From Methanotrichaceae archaeon (GTDB lineage Archaea; Halobacteriota; Methanosarcinia; Methanotrichales; Methanotrichaceae): DNA of 48,680 bases. Shown here one piece after another: positions 8,301-16,639 of this stretch (positions are counted from its first letter, which is position 1; each line of letters opens with the position of its first letter). The notes under the pieces were generated by a model. That model did not search any database, was not told where the DNA came from, and was given only the letters and a program-made list of their open reading frames with translations. The position numbers and the translations under genes are program-made. The stretch lies in the NCBI GenBank assembly GCA_013178225.1, contig JABLXE010000016.1, positions 1 through 48,680 of the forward strand, given 5' to 3'.

Positions 8301-10326
8301 TCTTGCAGCCGATGGTCGCTGTTTTGGACTCACCTGGCGCGATGTCTCCCAGATCAATCAAGTTGCCTGAAGAGTACCAGTCGTCTTCTGTGGGGTACCA
8401 TGCGTATTCGATCTCATCTGGCAGATCATCCGAGATCTGAACATCATTGGCAGTCGTGGATCGGTAGTTGGTGACGGTAATCATGTACGCAATTTCATCA
8501 CCTGGGGCTGCATCGGCCGGACCGATCTTGTCTATCCCAAGTCCCTTTACCTGGGAGGTGCAGGATTTGCACTCGCCGGTCTGGCTCACACAGGCGGTAT
8601 TGGTTACCGTCTCTCCCTCTGAGACTTCTTCACTGAGCGTTCCCCGGATATCGAGGTACTTTCCCTCATGTGAAATGAGGGTGTAAGTCAGAGGGGTTCC
8701 TGAAGAATACGGTGCCCAGTTCGATCCGCTGGTAGAATACTCGGCGCCCTCAAGCGAATCCGGCAGAGTGTCGACTATAGTAACATCTCCGGGGGCCGTG
8801 CCCGCGTTGCCGAAGAATATCCTGTACGTTACTGGCTGCCCGGCATAGAGGTTTCCCAATGTGTACTTACTGTATATCCGGGGATTGGGACCGCTGGCTG
8901 TGGCCACTTTAGTCTGGAAGGAGGTGCACTTCCCTTCGCCCACCAGGCAGGCCTGATTGGTCATAACCGTGCCGTCGGCGGCATTCGAGCTGACTGTCCC
9001 CTTCACGTAAACGGTCCTCAGCTCGCCCTGAGGGATGGTGCCCAGAGATATGGTGCTGCCCGAGCTGTAGGAGAGCCAGGTAGACCCGTCCAGAGAGTAC
9101 TGCCCTCCTCCCATCTCGCCCGGCAAGGTGTCGGTAACCCTTACCCCTTCGGCGGAAGCCGTGCCGCTGTTGCTGACCAGGATGGTATAGGTAATAGTTG
9201 ACCCGGCTGCGGCCTGAGAGGGGCCGGTCTTTTGGATGTCCAGCAATACCTCTCCGCCGCCGCTGCCAGCCTTGCTGACCTTGGTCGAAGCAGAGGCCTG
9301 TCCGCCTTCGACCAGGCTTGCCTGGTTGATCAGCTCTGTGCCCTCGGCTACCTGGCCGTCAACTGTTGCCCTAAGGTACAAAGTCCGCAGCTCCCGGGCA
9401 GGAATATCTTTCAGCGTAATTGAACGACCGGATGAATAAGGACTCCAGCTTGTGCCATCGAAAGAATACTCGGCACCGCTCAGGCCTTCAGGGAGCGTGT
9501 CACGAACATGGGCGTCTGCCTCTTCGATACCCTGATTCTCGACCACAATCAGATAGGAGATGGATGATCCTGCAGAAACCTTAGCAGGAGCGCTCTTGTA
9601 AATGGCGAGTTCGACCGGAGCCGGAACCGGTGAGGAATCTGCTTGGCCGGCCGGACTCACGGTCTCTATCTCTGCTATGATCGGACTTTTAGAGCACCCC
9701 ACGATAAGAGGTTTTTTGCTTCTCCAGCAGTTGTCTCCAGAATGATCATCGCAGCACGCCTCATCCGAACAGGTGTTGCCTTCCTGCCCGCTCCAGGTCA
9801 GGACCAGATCCATGATCACTAGCTGTTTTCCGCAGATCCATTCTCCGGTGAGCGGGTAATCGTATTCGATGCCAGCCTTGGCGGGAATGGTTCCGAGGCA
9901 GGTGCTGACCCTCTGCCATCTCATCTCCTGGTAAAGGTCGAAGACCAGGTAGCATTGATCCCTGTCCTGGTCTGCCTCATTTTCGATATCGAAATGCAGC
10001 ACGGCTCCTGCGAGGGGTCCGCCCGCTGGACAGTCCCGGCATCCTGCCGAGTCCTGCGATATCTCCCGGCCACTGGAGTCCATGAGGGCCGCTGAATCTA
10101 CAAAAGTTTCTTCGGATGAACAGTCGAATTGACAATTATCAAATATGCAATGATCGCAGGTGGACTGTGCGCATGGCATTATTGATCCTGAAAAGAAAGC
10201 TAGCAGCAAAAGGAGCACAGTATATCTTGACGACAAAATTTTTTCAGATAATAATTGTTGAGACCTGCCACTGGCAGCAATGCGCCTCCCAAGTGCCGGG
10301 GGCGGAAGGTCGGAGAGCCCGTTCAT
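5362..10326 (-). CDS. Giant DUF11-repeat surface protein
   Basis: Predicted exported protein of 1654 residues. After about 34 residues comes a hydrophobic signal segment (VLLLLLAFF). A cysteine-rich N-terminal part follows (about residues 45-210, with CxxC and CCDD clusters). Then there are at least nine DUF11 (CARDB-like) immunoglobulin-fold repeats of about 110 residues. Each begins with a K-x-GP-x-x-x-x-x-G strand and contains a TYTI-x-V-x-N-x-G core and a DTLP motif. A non-repeat region with tyrosine- and arginine-rich sequence follows, then one diverged tenth repeat and a cysteine-containing tail. No C-terminal membrane anchor or PGF-type signal is seen. ATG 10326 is chosen over 10347 for its GAGGG ribosome site. 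Such repeats typically stack into extracellular stalks; adhesion, sheath or S-layer roles are inference. Confidence 0.85.
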   Translation of the reverse strand: MNGLSDLPPPALGRRIAASGRSQQLLSEKILSSRYTVLLLLLAFFSGSIMPCAQSTCDHCIFDNCQFDCSSEETFVDSAALMDSSGREISQDSAGCRDCPAGGPLAGAVLHFDIENEADQDRDQCYLVFDLYQEMRWQRVSTCLGTIPAKAGIEYDYPLTGEWICGKQLVIMDLVLTWSGQEGNTCSDEACCDDHSGDNCWRSKKPLIVGCSKSPIIAEIETVSPAGQADSSPVPAPVELAIYKSAPAKVSAGSSISYLIVVENQGIEEADAHVRDTLPEGLSGAEYSFDGTSWSPYSSGRSITLKDIPARELRTLYLRATVDGQVAEGTELINQASLVEGGQASASTKVSKAGSGGGEVLLDIQKTGPSQAAAGSTITYTILVSNSGTASAEGVRVTDTLPGEMGGGQYSLDGSTWLSYSSGSTISLGTIPQGELRTVYVKGTVSSNAADGTVMTNQACLVGEGKCTSFQTKVATASGPNPRIYSKYTLGNLYAGQPVTYRIFFGNAGTAPGDVTIVDTLPDSLEGAEYSTSGSNWAPYSSGTPLTYTLISHEGKYLDIRGTLSEEVSEGETVTNTACVSQTGECKSCTSQVKGLGIDKIGPADAAPGDEIAYMITVTNYRSTTANDVQISDDLPDEIEYAWYPTEDDWYSSGNLIDLGDIAPGESKTATIGCKISDSVSGSIMNTANLYVGENYYTSDYAFTEVSEPYVSLSIFKSGPSTIDAGERASYYITVYNEGTATASQVAVWDTLPSGVTDAKIYTFDLNEWWPYQSGDKEWMDVPAGGSKSIIISFLVGDGIEDGIVLEDQACFEWQPDNGNAQTACAVASTSVINGPKLSVTKTGPATVATGGDIVYDIEVLNTGSETATDVELTDQFPDELQSQQYSLDGTSWHNCPSGVISLGDVEPDVPKTVLMKGVVDSSAADGTTISNTACIGSVCDTCQTNVASGGAVLSLDKSGPATIAAGGQIIYQIQISNTGTEAASDVELTDQLPDAVKNPQYTIDGTWHDYTSDDPISLGDIEPNVPKTVFIKGTVDSTTPGGTTLTNTACIGSICDSAETAVQSVQAELSIDMDGPGSVAPGGSITYTISVQNQGKAAAEDVAVEDSLPQGLNDPRCSLDGTVWMPYSGQVVLDEVGPGSTRFLFIRADVDPGLSEGDMLENTACLQDPGDPQCDSITTEVLASSEAKLGLVKSASVSTVSPGGYVTYTISYENMGGTALHDVVITEHYPPELSIIAVSPAPDAGTNNRWTIGTLLPDEAGTIIVTARVPENPEIIFDLDQSVSGQGFVRTLKDLSTGIKPYSLRNTATISSRETGTSSYSSDVTVSGKGGTTLQQRESGSGIYSRDDLLRYQRKNSSVRENSSLEAVYQPVSVTLPLDRDLEYSSKWAEDVKVKNYGSRESIRESYRYADTLERDRTIFADQNGSLLETEARLQGTYHMGYLEQAPPDTRGHSSTLKEMTSDYSGSFEIVYKLGSRYQNRSTAITEVRYYDEPHLTIYQSSEISGVDENTINLTVSLLNDGNRSLGPIYMRDLFPAGTFYSTASTRPSSDIYPETTSANWTFTYLPMGSSLTLYLQLGIYQVIDVPVNTVDVTAGQRGHWITATDAHVMNYNWLSCTPDGRCASTRAEGGWKPPDWGFDRCDAICSSCVASL

Positions 10327-10348
10327 GTCGCTTCCCTCATATTTCATG

Positions 10349-10365
10349 TTTTAAATTTTATTTAT
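10349..10365 (-). promoter_or_regulatory. A/T-rich promoter candidate of the DUF11 gene
   Basis: TATA-like sequence (ATAAATAAAATTTAAA on the minus strand) lies 23-40 bases upstream of ATG 10326. The rest of 10366-10560 holds A/T-rich DNA with no gene I can support. Confidence 0.4.
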
Positions 10366-10569
10366 GGATCATGATGGCTCTCACCCGAGGAACTGCCCAA
10401 TCACATCCTTCAGGACGACACCATCTCCACCAAGATACAAATATCTGATAATAAACTTTTCCTTTTGAGTTTAATTATTTAATAAGTGTCTCGAGGAAAG
10501 ATTAACAATTGAAATCTATTATTTAAAACTTATGAAATCAAGGCCTGCGAAAAATCGGCTGGCCAAAAG

Positions 10570-10577
10570 CTTAAATT
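10570..10577 (+). promoter_or_regulatory. TATA box of RNase P RNA
   Basis: CTTAAATT lies about 28 bases before the inferred 5' end of the RNA at 10601, the expected archaeal spacing. A purine-rich AAAAG just upstream could act as the BRE. Confidence 0.6.
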
Positions 10578-10600
10578 AGGGTGTGCAGATGAATTAGCTA

Positions 10601-10910
10601 GCGAGAGAGGAAGGGCGGCTGCCGCTGGCCGGCTATGGCCGGTGAGGAAAGTCCCTCCACCTCTGGACACACAGGCATTCGAAAGGATGCGGGGCGAGAG
10701 CTCCGGCTCTGGCACAGAAACGAGACCGCTCTGCGGAAAAGCGATGATGCCGCAAGGCTGAGGTCACGCAGCACACGCGGATGAAACGGCGAAACCCTGT
10801 GGGTGCAAGCCAAAATAGAGCAGCGAATTTGGTTGTCCAGCCAAGCTCGGGTATGGCGCTATAAGCTAAATGCCGCAAGGAACAGAAGGGGGCTTACTCT
10901 CCTCACTCGC
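10601..10910 (+). ncRNA. rnpB: RNase P RNA (archaeal type A)
   Basis: Catalytic RNA of RNase P, which matures tRNA 5' ends. The universally conserved blocks are present and in order: GAGGAAAGTCC at 10644-10654, ACAGAAACGAG at about 10714-10724, GGTGCAAGCC near 10802, and ACAGAAGGGGGCTTAC at 10882-10897. The ends GCGAG (10601-10605) and CTCGC (10906-10910) pair as helix P1, fixing a length near 310 nt. A TATA box sits 28 bases upstream and a T-rich stretch follows the 3' end. The matching protein Rpp29 is encoded at 35329. Confidence 0.95.
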
Positions 10911-11021
10911 AATCGTTATTTTGAGGTAGGCCTTCCCTCCCTTGATCAGCGTCCTGTGAATTTCTTCCCGTGATAGAAGAGAAGAAAGGCTTATCTTCGG
11001 GCGGTCCACCCTTGATCTTTT

Positions 11022-12212
11022 ATGTCAGGCCTGATTGAGACCTTCCGCGAATCGACGCTTCTGCAGTGCACTTTCTTGGAGAAGCTCCTGGACCTAAAGA
11101 TGGAGGACGTAGGCTCGTTCTCCGACTCGATGGTGAACTTCCTGGCTCCCTCTCCCGGCAATAAATATGTCTACGGGCTGGCTGCAGGCAGAAGCGCTCT
11201 GGCCCTCTACAGCTTTCTGCAGCTGATGCAGAATCATTTCGACAGCGTGTTTCCCTTCACCCTGGAAGACCCCGTGCAGAGGCACTACCGCCAGGGGCAG
11301 AACCTGGGGATTGCCATCTCCGGATCGGGCGAGACCATGTCTGTGAACAAGTACATAGACGACGTCATATCGCGTGGAGGCGAGATCACTCTGATCACTG
11401 CCAACGATCAGGGTACCGCCTACAACATGGTCAACGAATACGACAAGGGATCCGTCCTGCTGCTGCAGGCCCGGACCAAGTATGCAACCGATAAAGAGCA
11501 AAGGGCCCGGCTTTCGCCTCTGGGAACGGAGTTTGAGCTTCAGGTTCTGGCTTTATTAAACGCCCTGTTCAAGGAGATACAGACCCGCCTGACCGGCAGC
11601 TGTGACGCCTCCTGTCCGGAGTACCGCGCCACCATCACCGACTTCCAGGAGAATGCCAGGTTGATCGCCGAGATGGACGCCGACCATCTGAAGTACTGGT
11701 TCTCCCGGCTGCTTCCGAGAAGCGGCAGATACATCATCGGCGGCGTTGGACGTTCCGGCCTTGTAGCCCGGGCCTTTGAGATGAGGTTCACCCACCTCAA
11801 CAAGATCAGCTACTGGGAGCGGGACTTCAACACCCCCAGCTTTCAGATCGGCGACGTTTACCTCCCCATCACTGGAATCGGCAACACCTACGAGGCCCTG
11901 GAGGGAACCGTCAATGCACTTAAAATGGGTGCGGACGTGATGCCGATTACCGCCAACCGCTCTTCCCGGCTGGTCTCCCTGCTGCGAAAGCAGAACCGCA
12001 CTGAAGACATAGCCTTCATTCCGGTAAAGCCCGAGTACGCCGACCTCTTTTCCGGTGACACGAGTTCCACCACCTGGCTGATGTCCGACTATACCAAGTT
12101 CAGATATCCCATATTCGAGATCAACTCCTCCATATTCACCAACAGCGTGGTGGCCGTAGGCGCCGAGTTCCTGGGAATTGTGGAGGCCGGAATGAGACGG
12201 ATGCATGTATGA
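11022..12212 (+). CDS. Double SIS-domain sugar-phosphate isomerase-like protein
   Basis: A 396-residue protein with two sugar-isomerase (SIS) folds. The first (about 45-150) has the phosphate-binding GLAAGRSALALYSF and AISGSGETMSV, as in 3-hexulose-6-phosphate isomerases. The second (about 225-350) has GRYIIGGVGRSGLVARAFEMRF and LPITGIGNTYEALEGTVNA, in which the usual SGSGET is replaced by TGIGNT, so it may bind without catalysis. A sugar phosphate is the likely ligand; the exact reaction cannot be assigned. ATG 11022 follows an A/T-rich leader with no strong ribosome site. The next gene begins inside its stop codon (ATGA overlap), indicating coupled translation. Confidence 0.75.
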   Translation: MSGLIETFRESTLLQCTFLEKLLDLKMEDVGSFSDSMVNFLAPSPGNKYVYGLAAGRSALALYSFLQLMQNHFDSVFPFTLEDPVQRHYRQGQNLGIAISGSGETMSVNKYIDDVISRGGEITLITANDQGTAYNMVNEYDKGSVLLLQARTKYATDKEQRARLSPLGTEFELQVLALLNALFKEIQTRLTGSCDASCPEYRATITDFQENARLIAEMDADHLKYWFSRLLPRSGRYIIGGVGRSGLVARAFEMRFTHLNKISYWERDFNTPSFQIGDVYLPITGIGNTYEALEGTVNALKMGADVMPITANRSSRLVSLLRKQNRTEDIAFIPVKPEYADLFSGDTSSTTWLMSDYTKFRYPIFEINSSIFTNSVVAVGAEFLGIVEAGMRRMHV

Positions 12213-12736
12213 CCCGCGTTCTGGCCCTTTCCGACACCCACCTGGAAGAGGGGCTGCCTCCGGGAATCGAGCAGATGGCAGACGGTGCCGATCTGATAGT
12301 TCACGCCGGAGACTTTGTCTCCATGGAGGTGTTCCGGAGACTGTCCGGCCTGGGCAGGCTGGAGGCGGTCTGCGGCAACAGCGATTCGCCCCAGCTGAAA
12401 AAGCTCCTCCCTTCGAGGAGAGTGATCGAGGTGGAAGAAGTGAGAATCGGCCTGGTGCACCGGGCCTTTCAGGGCCAGGATCTGGTCGGAGCGGAGATGA
12501 TGGCCCGGGAGATGGAGGTCGACGTGCTGGTCTTCGGGCATATTCACAAGCCGGTGGTGGAGAAAGGCAGAAAGCTGCTGGTATGTCCCGGCAGCCCCAC
12601 CCTTCCTCGCCTTTCCGCGCCTTCGGTGGCCATCCTGGATGTTGACGGCAGCACGGTCGCGGGAAAGATCATCCCCCTGGGAAGGCCGGTCTGCGACTAT
12701 TTCCGCTACGCCGAGTCGCTGGCTGAAAAAAAGTGA
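12209..12736 (+). CDS. YfcE/MJ0936-type metallophosphoesterase
   Basis: Small calcineurin-like phosphodiesterase of 175 residues. Metal ligands appear in order: SDTHLE (residues 8-13), HAGDF (about 31-35), CGNSDS (about 55-60), a histidine in VHRAF, and FGHIHKP (about 110-116). The family hydrolyses phosphodiesters in vitro with Mn or Ni; the cellular substrate is unknown. It overlaps the SIS gene by four bases, so the two proteins probably act together, perhaps on a sugar-phosphate compound. An inverted repeat and T-run follow. Confidence 0.88.
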   Translation: MTRVLALSDTHLEEGLPPGIEQMADGADLIVHAGDFVSMEVFRRLSGLGRLEAVCGNSDSPQLKKLLPSRRVIEVEEVRIGLVHRAFQGQDLVGAEMMAREMEVDVLVFGHIHKPVVEKGRKLLVCPGSPTLPRLSAPSVAILDVDGSTVAGKIIPLGRPVCDYFRYAESLAEKK

Positions 12737-12744
12737 CAAAAGGG

Positions 12745-12852
12745 CCTGAAACTTCAGGTCCAGGTTCGGGTCCGGGGCACACGGAAACCCTTTTGGATTT
12801 AAGGCGAACCAGGGACCCTTAAAGCCCAGTACCTAAGTTTGCGACTTTTTTT
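12745..12852 (+). terminator. Hairpin and T-run after the SIS-phosphoesterase pair
   Basis: CCTGAA (12745-12750) pairs with TTCAGG (12753-12758). Further downstream a run of seven T at 12846-12852 ends the interval before the convergent permease gene. Archaeal termination commonly occurs at such T-runs. Confidence 0.45.
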
Positions 12853-12887
12853 GGGGCCCCGTGAGCGTGGTACAGCGGCAGCAGTTG

Positions 12888-14171
12888 TCACCTCCGGTTG
12901 CCGGAGAATGCTGCCAGGGAAAGGATTCCTCCTATTGCTAATAGAACGGTTCCCAGCAGGATCACATCGAAGGTCAGCTGGGAGAGCATGAAGAGGTTGA
13001 AGAACAGGGCCAGAACCGGGATCAGAGGCGTTTTTCCGATCGATACTGGCACGCGAAAAGGCCGGTGAAAAGACGGTTGGCGGTATCTGAGCACTATCAG
13101 TGTGGCGTTGATGACCATAAAGGTCACGAAGATGGTGAAGTTGGCAGCATTGGCCACAAAGCTAATGTCTCCCAGCATTATGAAGGCCAGGGTGGGGATC
13201 ATGATCGCCAGGATGGCGTTCCTGGGGGTCTTGCTGGCGGGGTGAACCCTGGCCAGAGCCGCAGGAAGGGCTGAAGAGGTGGCCATGCCGTAGGTGATGC
13301 GTGAGGCGGCGAGGAGCATCAGCAGCACGGTATTGGTGGTGGCGAATAGCGCGATTACGGAGAGCAGGAAAAATGCCTGCGGTCCGAAGGCGGCATAGGC
13401 GATATCGGCAAACGGAGCAGAAGACTGCCCCAGCCTCTGCCAGCCAAGCACGCTGACCGCGCACAGCGACACTGCCACATAGAGCACAATGCTGGCCAGG
13501 ACGGCAAGAATCAATCCTCGTGGCAGGTTCACCTCAGGATTTACGGTCTCCTCGGAGAGCTTCACCATCTCCTCGAACCCGAGGTAGGCGAAGAAGACCA
13601 GGGCTGCAGCCTGATAGACCCCCTCCAGACCGTGAGGCATCTCCAGGTAGTCGACGCTTCCAAGATACGGGATTCCCAAAGCAATCACGATCAGGAGCCC
13701 TATTGTCTCGATCAGTGTGAACACGATGGCGAGCCAAGCCGACTGCCTGATTCCCAAGAAGAGAACCAGTGAAAGCAGGATCGTCAGGGCCAGGGCCGAG
13801 GGCAGGCTTGGGACCTGAAATAGGGCCTGGAAGTAGCCGGCAAATCCCAGGGCCACGGTAGCGCTGCTGATCACTCCCGAGAGGATGATCAGCCATCCCA
13901 CGATGAAGGCGGCCCGCCTTCCGAAGGCCCGGGAGGTGTACTCGTATTCGGCACTGGCTCTGGGGTACATGGAGGATAGCTCGGCATAGCTGAGGCCGGT
14001 TAGCAGGGCTACCGTTGCCGCCAGGACAAAGGATATCCAGACCGCGTTTCCGGCGAGCGCTGCCGCTTCTCCCAGCAGTGCGTATATCCCGGCGCCAAGT
14101 ATTATGCCCAGGCCAGACAGGGATACCTCCAATAGGCCCAAAGACCGGGAGAGCTCCGGCTTCTGATCCAT
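12888..14171 (-). CDS. APC-family amino-acid permease
   Basis: Twelve-helix secondary transporter of 427 residues. The N-terminal region has the APC signature GLGIILGAGIYALLGEAA in helix 1 (unwound GxG segment), followed by AELSSMYPRASAEYEY and the FFAYLGFEEMVKLSEE substrate-pathway region in the sixth helix. It probably imports an amino acid or polyamine; the substrate is not readable. I start it at ATG 14171 rather than GTG 14228 or ATG 14192: a TATA box lies 29 bases upstream of it, and homologues begin just before this LSRSLG segment. It diverges from glgP and converges with the phosphoesterase gene. Confidence 0.88.
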   Translation of the reverse strand: MDQKPELSRSLGLLEVSLSGLGIILGAGIYALLGEAAALAGNAVWISFVLAATVALLTGLSYAELSSMYPRASAEYEYTSRAFGRRAAFIVGWLIILSGVISSATVALGFAGYFQALFQVPSLPSALALTILLSLVLFLGIRQSAWLAIVFTLIETIGLLIVIALGIPYLGSVDYLEMPHGLEGVYQAAALVFFAYLGFEEMVKLSEETVNPEVNLPRGLILAVLASIVLYVAVSLCAVSVLGWQRLGQSSAPFADIAYAAFGPQAFFLLSVIALFATTNTVLLMLLAASRITYGMATSSALPAALARVHPASKTPRNAILAIMIPTLAFIMLGDISFVANAANFTIFVTFMVINATLIVLRYRQPSFHRPFRVPVSIGKTPLIPVLALFFNLFMLSQLTFDVILLGTVLLAIGGILSLAAFSGNRR

Positions 14172-14195
14172 GAACCTAATTGGGTTCGACATCTG

Positions 14196-14203
14196 TATAA
14201 ATT
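14196..14203 (-). promoter_or_regulatory. TATA box of the APC permease
   Basis: AATTTATA on the minus strand is centred 29 bases upstream of ATG 14171, implying a near-leaderless transcript. It would make the longer reading from GTG 14228 untranscribed. Confidence 0.5.
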
Positions 14204-14330
14204 GATTTGTGCCGGTTTGCCAGGCCACGATAGACGGCCGGGAGTTTTTAGAAACGATCCCGCAAAACGATCCCTGGATTTTGTGATAAAGCCCTGAGCC
14301 TTCCCGGTGCGGCCATCATTCGTTGAAGAT

Positions 14331-14338
14331 TATATAAT
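14331..14338 (+). promoter_or_regulatory. TATA box of glgP
   Basis: TATATAAT is about 70 bases upstream of ATG 14403. Transcription would start near 14360 and give a leader of about 40 bases. It lies inside the upstream open frame from GTG 14307, which argues that the longer frame is not the true start. Confidence 0.6.
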
Positions 14339-14402
14339 TCCTACGGGAAGATATATCTGCAAAAAAAGCGATTTAATTCGCGCACAGGAGTCGTGGGATA
14401 AA

Positions 14403-16592
14403 ATGTACGGCATAAAGGAGAAATTTCCGCACCTTCCCGAGAGTATATCCGGCTTGAGGGAGATGGCCTACAATCTGTGGTGGAGCTGGCATCCGGAGGG
14501 AAGAGCGCTCTTTAAGCTGCTCAGCCGAACCGGCTGGTATCTCAGCAACCACAACCCGGTGAAGATGCTCAACGGCATGGACGAGGGGTCCCTTCAGGAA
14601 GCCTCTCGTGACCCTCACTTTATGCGGCATTACAATTCGGTCATGGCCCGGTTTGAGAGCTACATGGACTCTTCAAACAGCTGGTTTTCCTCCAATGTGG
14701 CCGATCCCAAAAAGGTCAGAATCGGCTATTTCTCAGCTGAGTATGGCCTGCACCACGCCCTGCCGTTTTATGCCGGTGGACTGGGATTTCTGGCCGGAGA
14801 TTTCCTAAAAGAGTGCAGCGACCTGGGGATCCCCCTGGCCGGCGTGGGCTTCATGTATCCTCAGGGTTATCTCCGCCAGAGGATCTCGCCCGACGGCTGG
14901 CAGGTCGGGGCCTGCGAACTCCTGGATCGGGAAAACGCGCCCATCCGCAAGGTGACCACCCCTAACGGAGAACCCCTATCCGTAAAGGTTCCGGTCATAG
15001 ATCCGCCCATCTACCTGGAAGCATGGAAGGTTCAGGTGGGAAAGACCGAGCTTTATCTGATCGACACCTCTGCCGAGATCAACGACCCCTGGAACAGAAT
15101 CATCTCCGACCGGCTCTACACCGGCGACCCTGAACAGCGTCTGCGCCAGGAGATTGTGCTGGGGATCGGTGGCGTCCGCATCCTCAAGGCGTTAGGAATA
15201 GACTGCAGCGTTCTGCACCTCAACGAGGGCCATCCAGCTTTCGCCGTTTTAGAGAGAATCCGGGAGAAGGTGGAGGCCGGGTCGAGCTACAGAGAAGCCT
15301 TCGAGCAGGTCCGGGGAACAACCGTCTTCACCACTCATACTCCAGTTCCAGCCGGTCATGACGTGTTCTCCTTCCAGCTGATGGAGAAGTATTTCGGGTC
15401 TTATCTGCCCACAATGGAGCTGGACCGGGATGCGTTCTTGAAGCTGGGGGTAAACCCCGCCGGCAAGAGCGGCTTCAACATGACCGCCTTTGCCATGAGA
15501 TGTTCAGCCTATCGCAATGCCGTGTCCAAGAAGCACCATGAAGTGACCTGCAAGATGTGGCATCAGCTGTGGCCGGAGGTGACGGAAGACCGGGTGCCCA
15601 TAGATTATGTCACCAACGGAGTTCACATCCCCTCCTGGATCGACCGCAGGATGGGGGATGTAATTCTCAACCGCTACCTGGGCAGAAACTGGCTGGAGGA
15701 GCACGACCAGCCCCGCATCTGGGAGCTGATCGAGGAGATACCGGACGAGGTCTTGTGGAAGCATCACAGCTCCATGAAGGCCCTGCTCGTCTCCCGCATC
15801 CGTGAGAGGGCCAGACAGAAGTGGCTGGACCCGGAGAGGGCTGACCCGCGTCTGGTCATGGCCTCGGGAGTGTTTCTTGACCCTTCCGCTCTGACTCTGG
15901 GCTTTGCCCGCAGGTTCGCCTCCTACAAGAGGCCCACCCTGATGCTGCAGGACCTGGAACGGCTCAGGAGGATCGTCAACGACACCTGGAAGCCGGTGCA
16001 GATAATATTTGCCGGCAAGGCCCACCACGACGACCAGCAGAGCAAGCTCTTGTTGCAGGCGGTCTTCAATGCCGCCAAGGATCAGTCTTTCGGAGGAAGG
16101 ATCGCCTTCGTGGAGGACTACGACGAGCTGCTGGCTCAGTATCTGGTTCACGGCGTGGACGTGTGGCTCAACAACCCCCTGCCGCCAAACGAGGCCTCGG
16201 GCACCAGCGGAATGAAGGCCACCCTGAATGGGGTTCCTCAGCTATCGATTCTTGACGGCTGGTGGATAGAAGGGTACAACGGCCGGAACGGCTGGGCCTT
16301 CCAGGGGGCGGAAGGTGACGGGAGAGACGGAAAGGATGCGGCCGCCATCTACGAGACCCTGGAGAAGCATGTGGTTCCTCTGTACTACGATGTGGACGAG
16401 GAGGGGATACCCCACGGCTGGGTGCAGGTCATGAGGGAATCCATGAAGATGACCGGACCCCATTTCTCCACCCGCCGGATGGCCAAGGAGTACACGGACA
16501 AGTTCTACCGGAGTGCCATAGGCTCTGCCATGAAGTTCCGGGGCAGGACGGCCAGAGAAGGTGCCAAGGTGGACCTGTTCGGGAGAATTTGA
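14403..16592 (+). CDS. glgP: Alpha-glucan (maltodextrin) phosphorylase
   Basis: GT35 phosphorylase of 729 residues that releases glucose 1-phosphate from stored alpha-1,4-glucan. It belongs to the short bacterial/archaeal type: an N-terminal AYNLWWSWHPE domain, FSAEYGLHHALPFYAGGLG, HLNEGHPAF, TTHTPVPAGHD, and the PLP-site segment EASGTSGMKATLNG with its lysine. The frame is open from GTG 14307, but ATG 14403 is preferred: family members begin near YGIKEKFP, a GTGGGAT/GGAG purine stretch precedes it, and the promoter lies between the two. It implies that this methanogen stores glycogen. It is divergent from the permease and followed by a small membrane protein. Confidence 0.93.
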   Translation: MYGIKEKFPHLPESISGLREMAYNLWWSWHPEGRALFKLLSRTGWYLSNHNPVKMLNGMDEGSLQEASRDPHFMRHYNSVMARFESYMDSSNSWFSSNVADPKKVRIGYFSAEYGLHHALPFYAGGLGFLAGDFLKECSDLGIPLAGVGFMYPQGYLRQRISPDGWQVGACELLDRENAPIRKVTTPNGEPLSVKVPVIDPPIYLEAWKVQVGKTELYLIDTSAEINDPWNRIISDRLYTGDPEQRLRQEIVLGIGGVRILKALGIDCSVLHLNEGHPAFAVLERIREKVEAGSSYREAFEQVRGTTVFTTHTPVPAGHDVFSFQLMEKYFGSYLPTMELDRDAFLKLGVNPAGKSGFNMTAFAMRCSAYRNAVSKKHHEVTCKMWHQLWPEVTEDRVPIDYVTNGVHIPSWIDRRMGDVILNRYLGRNWLEEHDQPRIWELIEEIPDEVLWKHHSSMKALLVSRIRERARQKWLDPERADPRLVMASGVFLDPSALTLGFARRFASYKRPTLMLQDLERLRRIVNDTWKPVQIIFAGKAHHDDQQSKLLLQAVFNAAKDQSFGGRIAFVEDYDELLAQYLVHGVDVWLNNPLPPNEASGTSGMKATLNGVPQLSILDGWWIEGYNGRNGWAFQGAEGDGRDGKDAAAIYETLEKHVVPLYYDVDEEGIPHGWVQVMRESMKMTGPHFSTRRMAKEYTDKFYRSAIGSAMKFRGRTAREGAKVDLFGRI

Positions 16593-16639
16593 GGTTTCAG
16601 GAGATCAGGTGCCGCTGTAGTTCGAGGAATTAAATTCGC

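Noticed and set aside
14307-14402. N-terminal extension of glgP from GTG 14307
   Set aside because: A TATATAAT promoter lies inside it and family members begin near ATG 14403.
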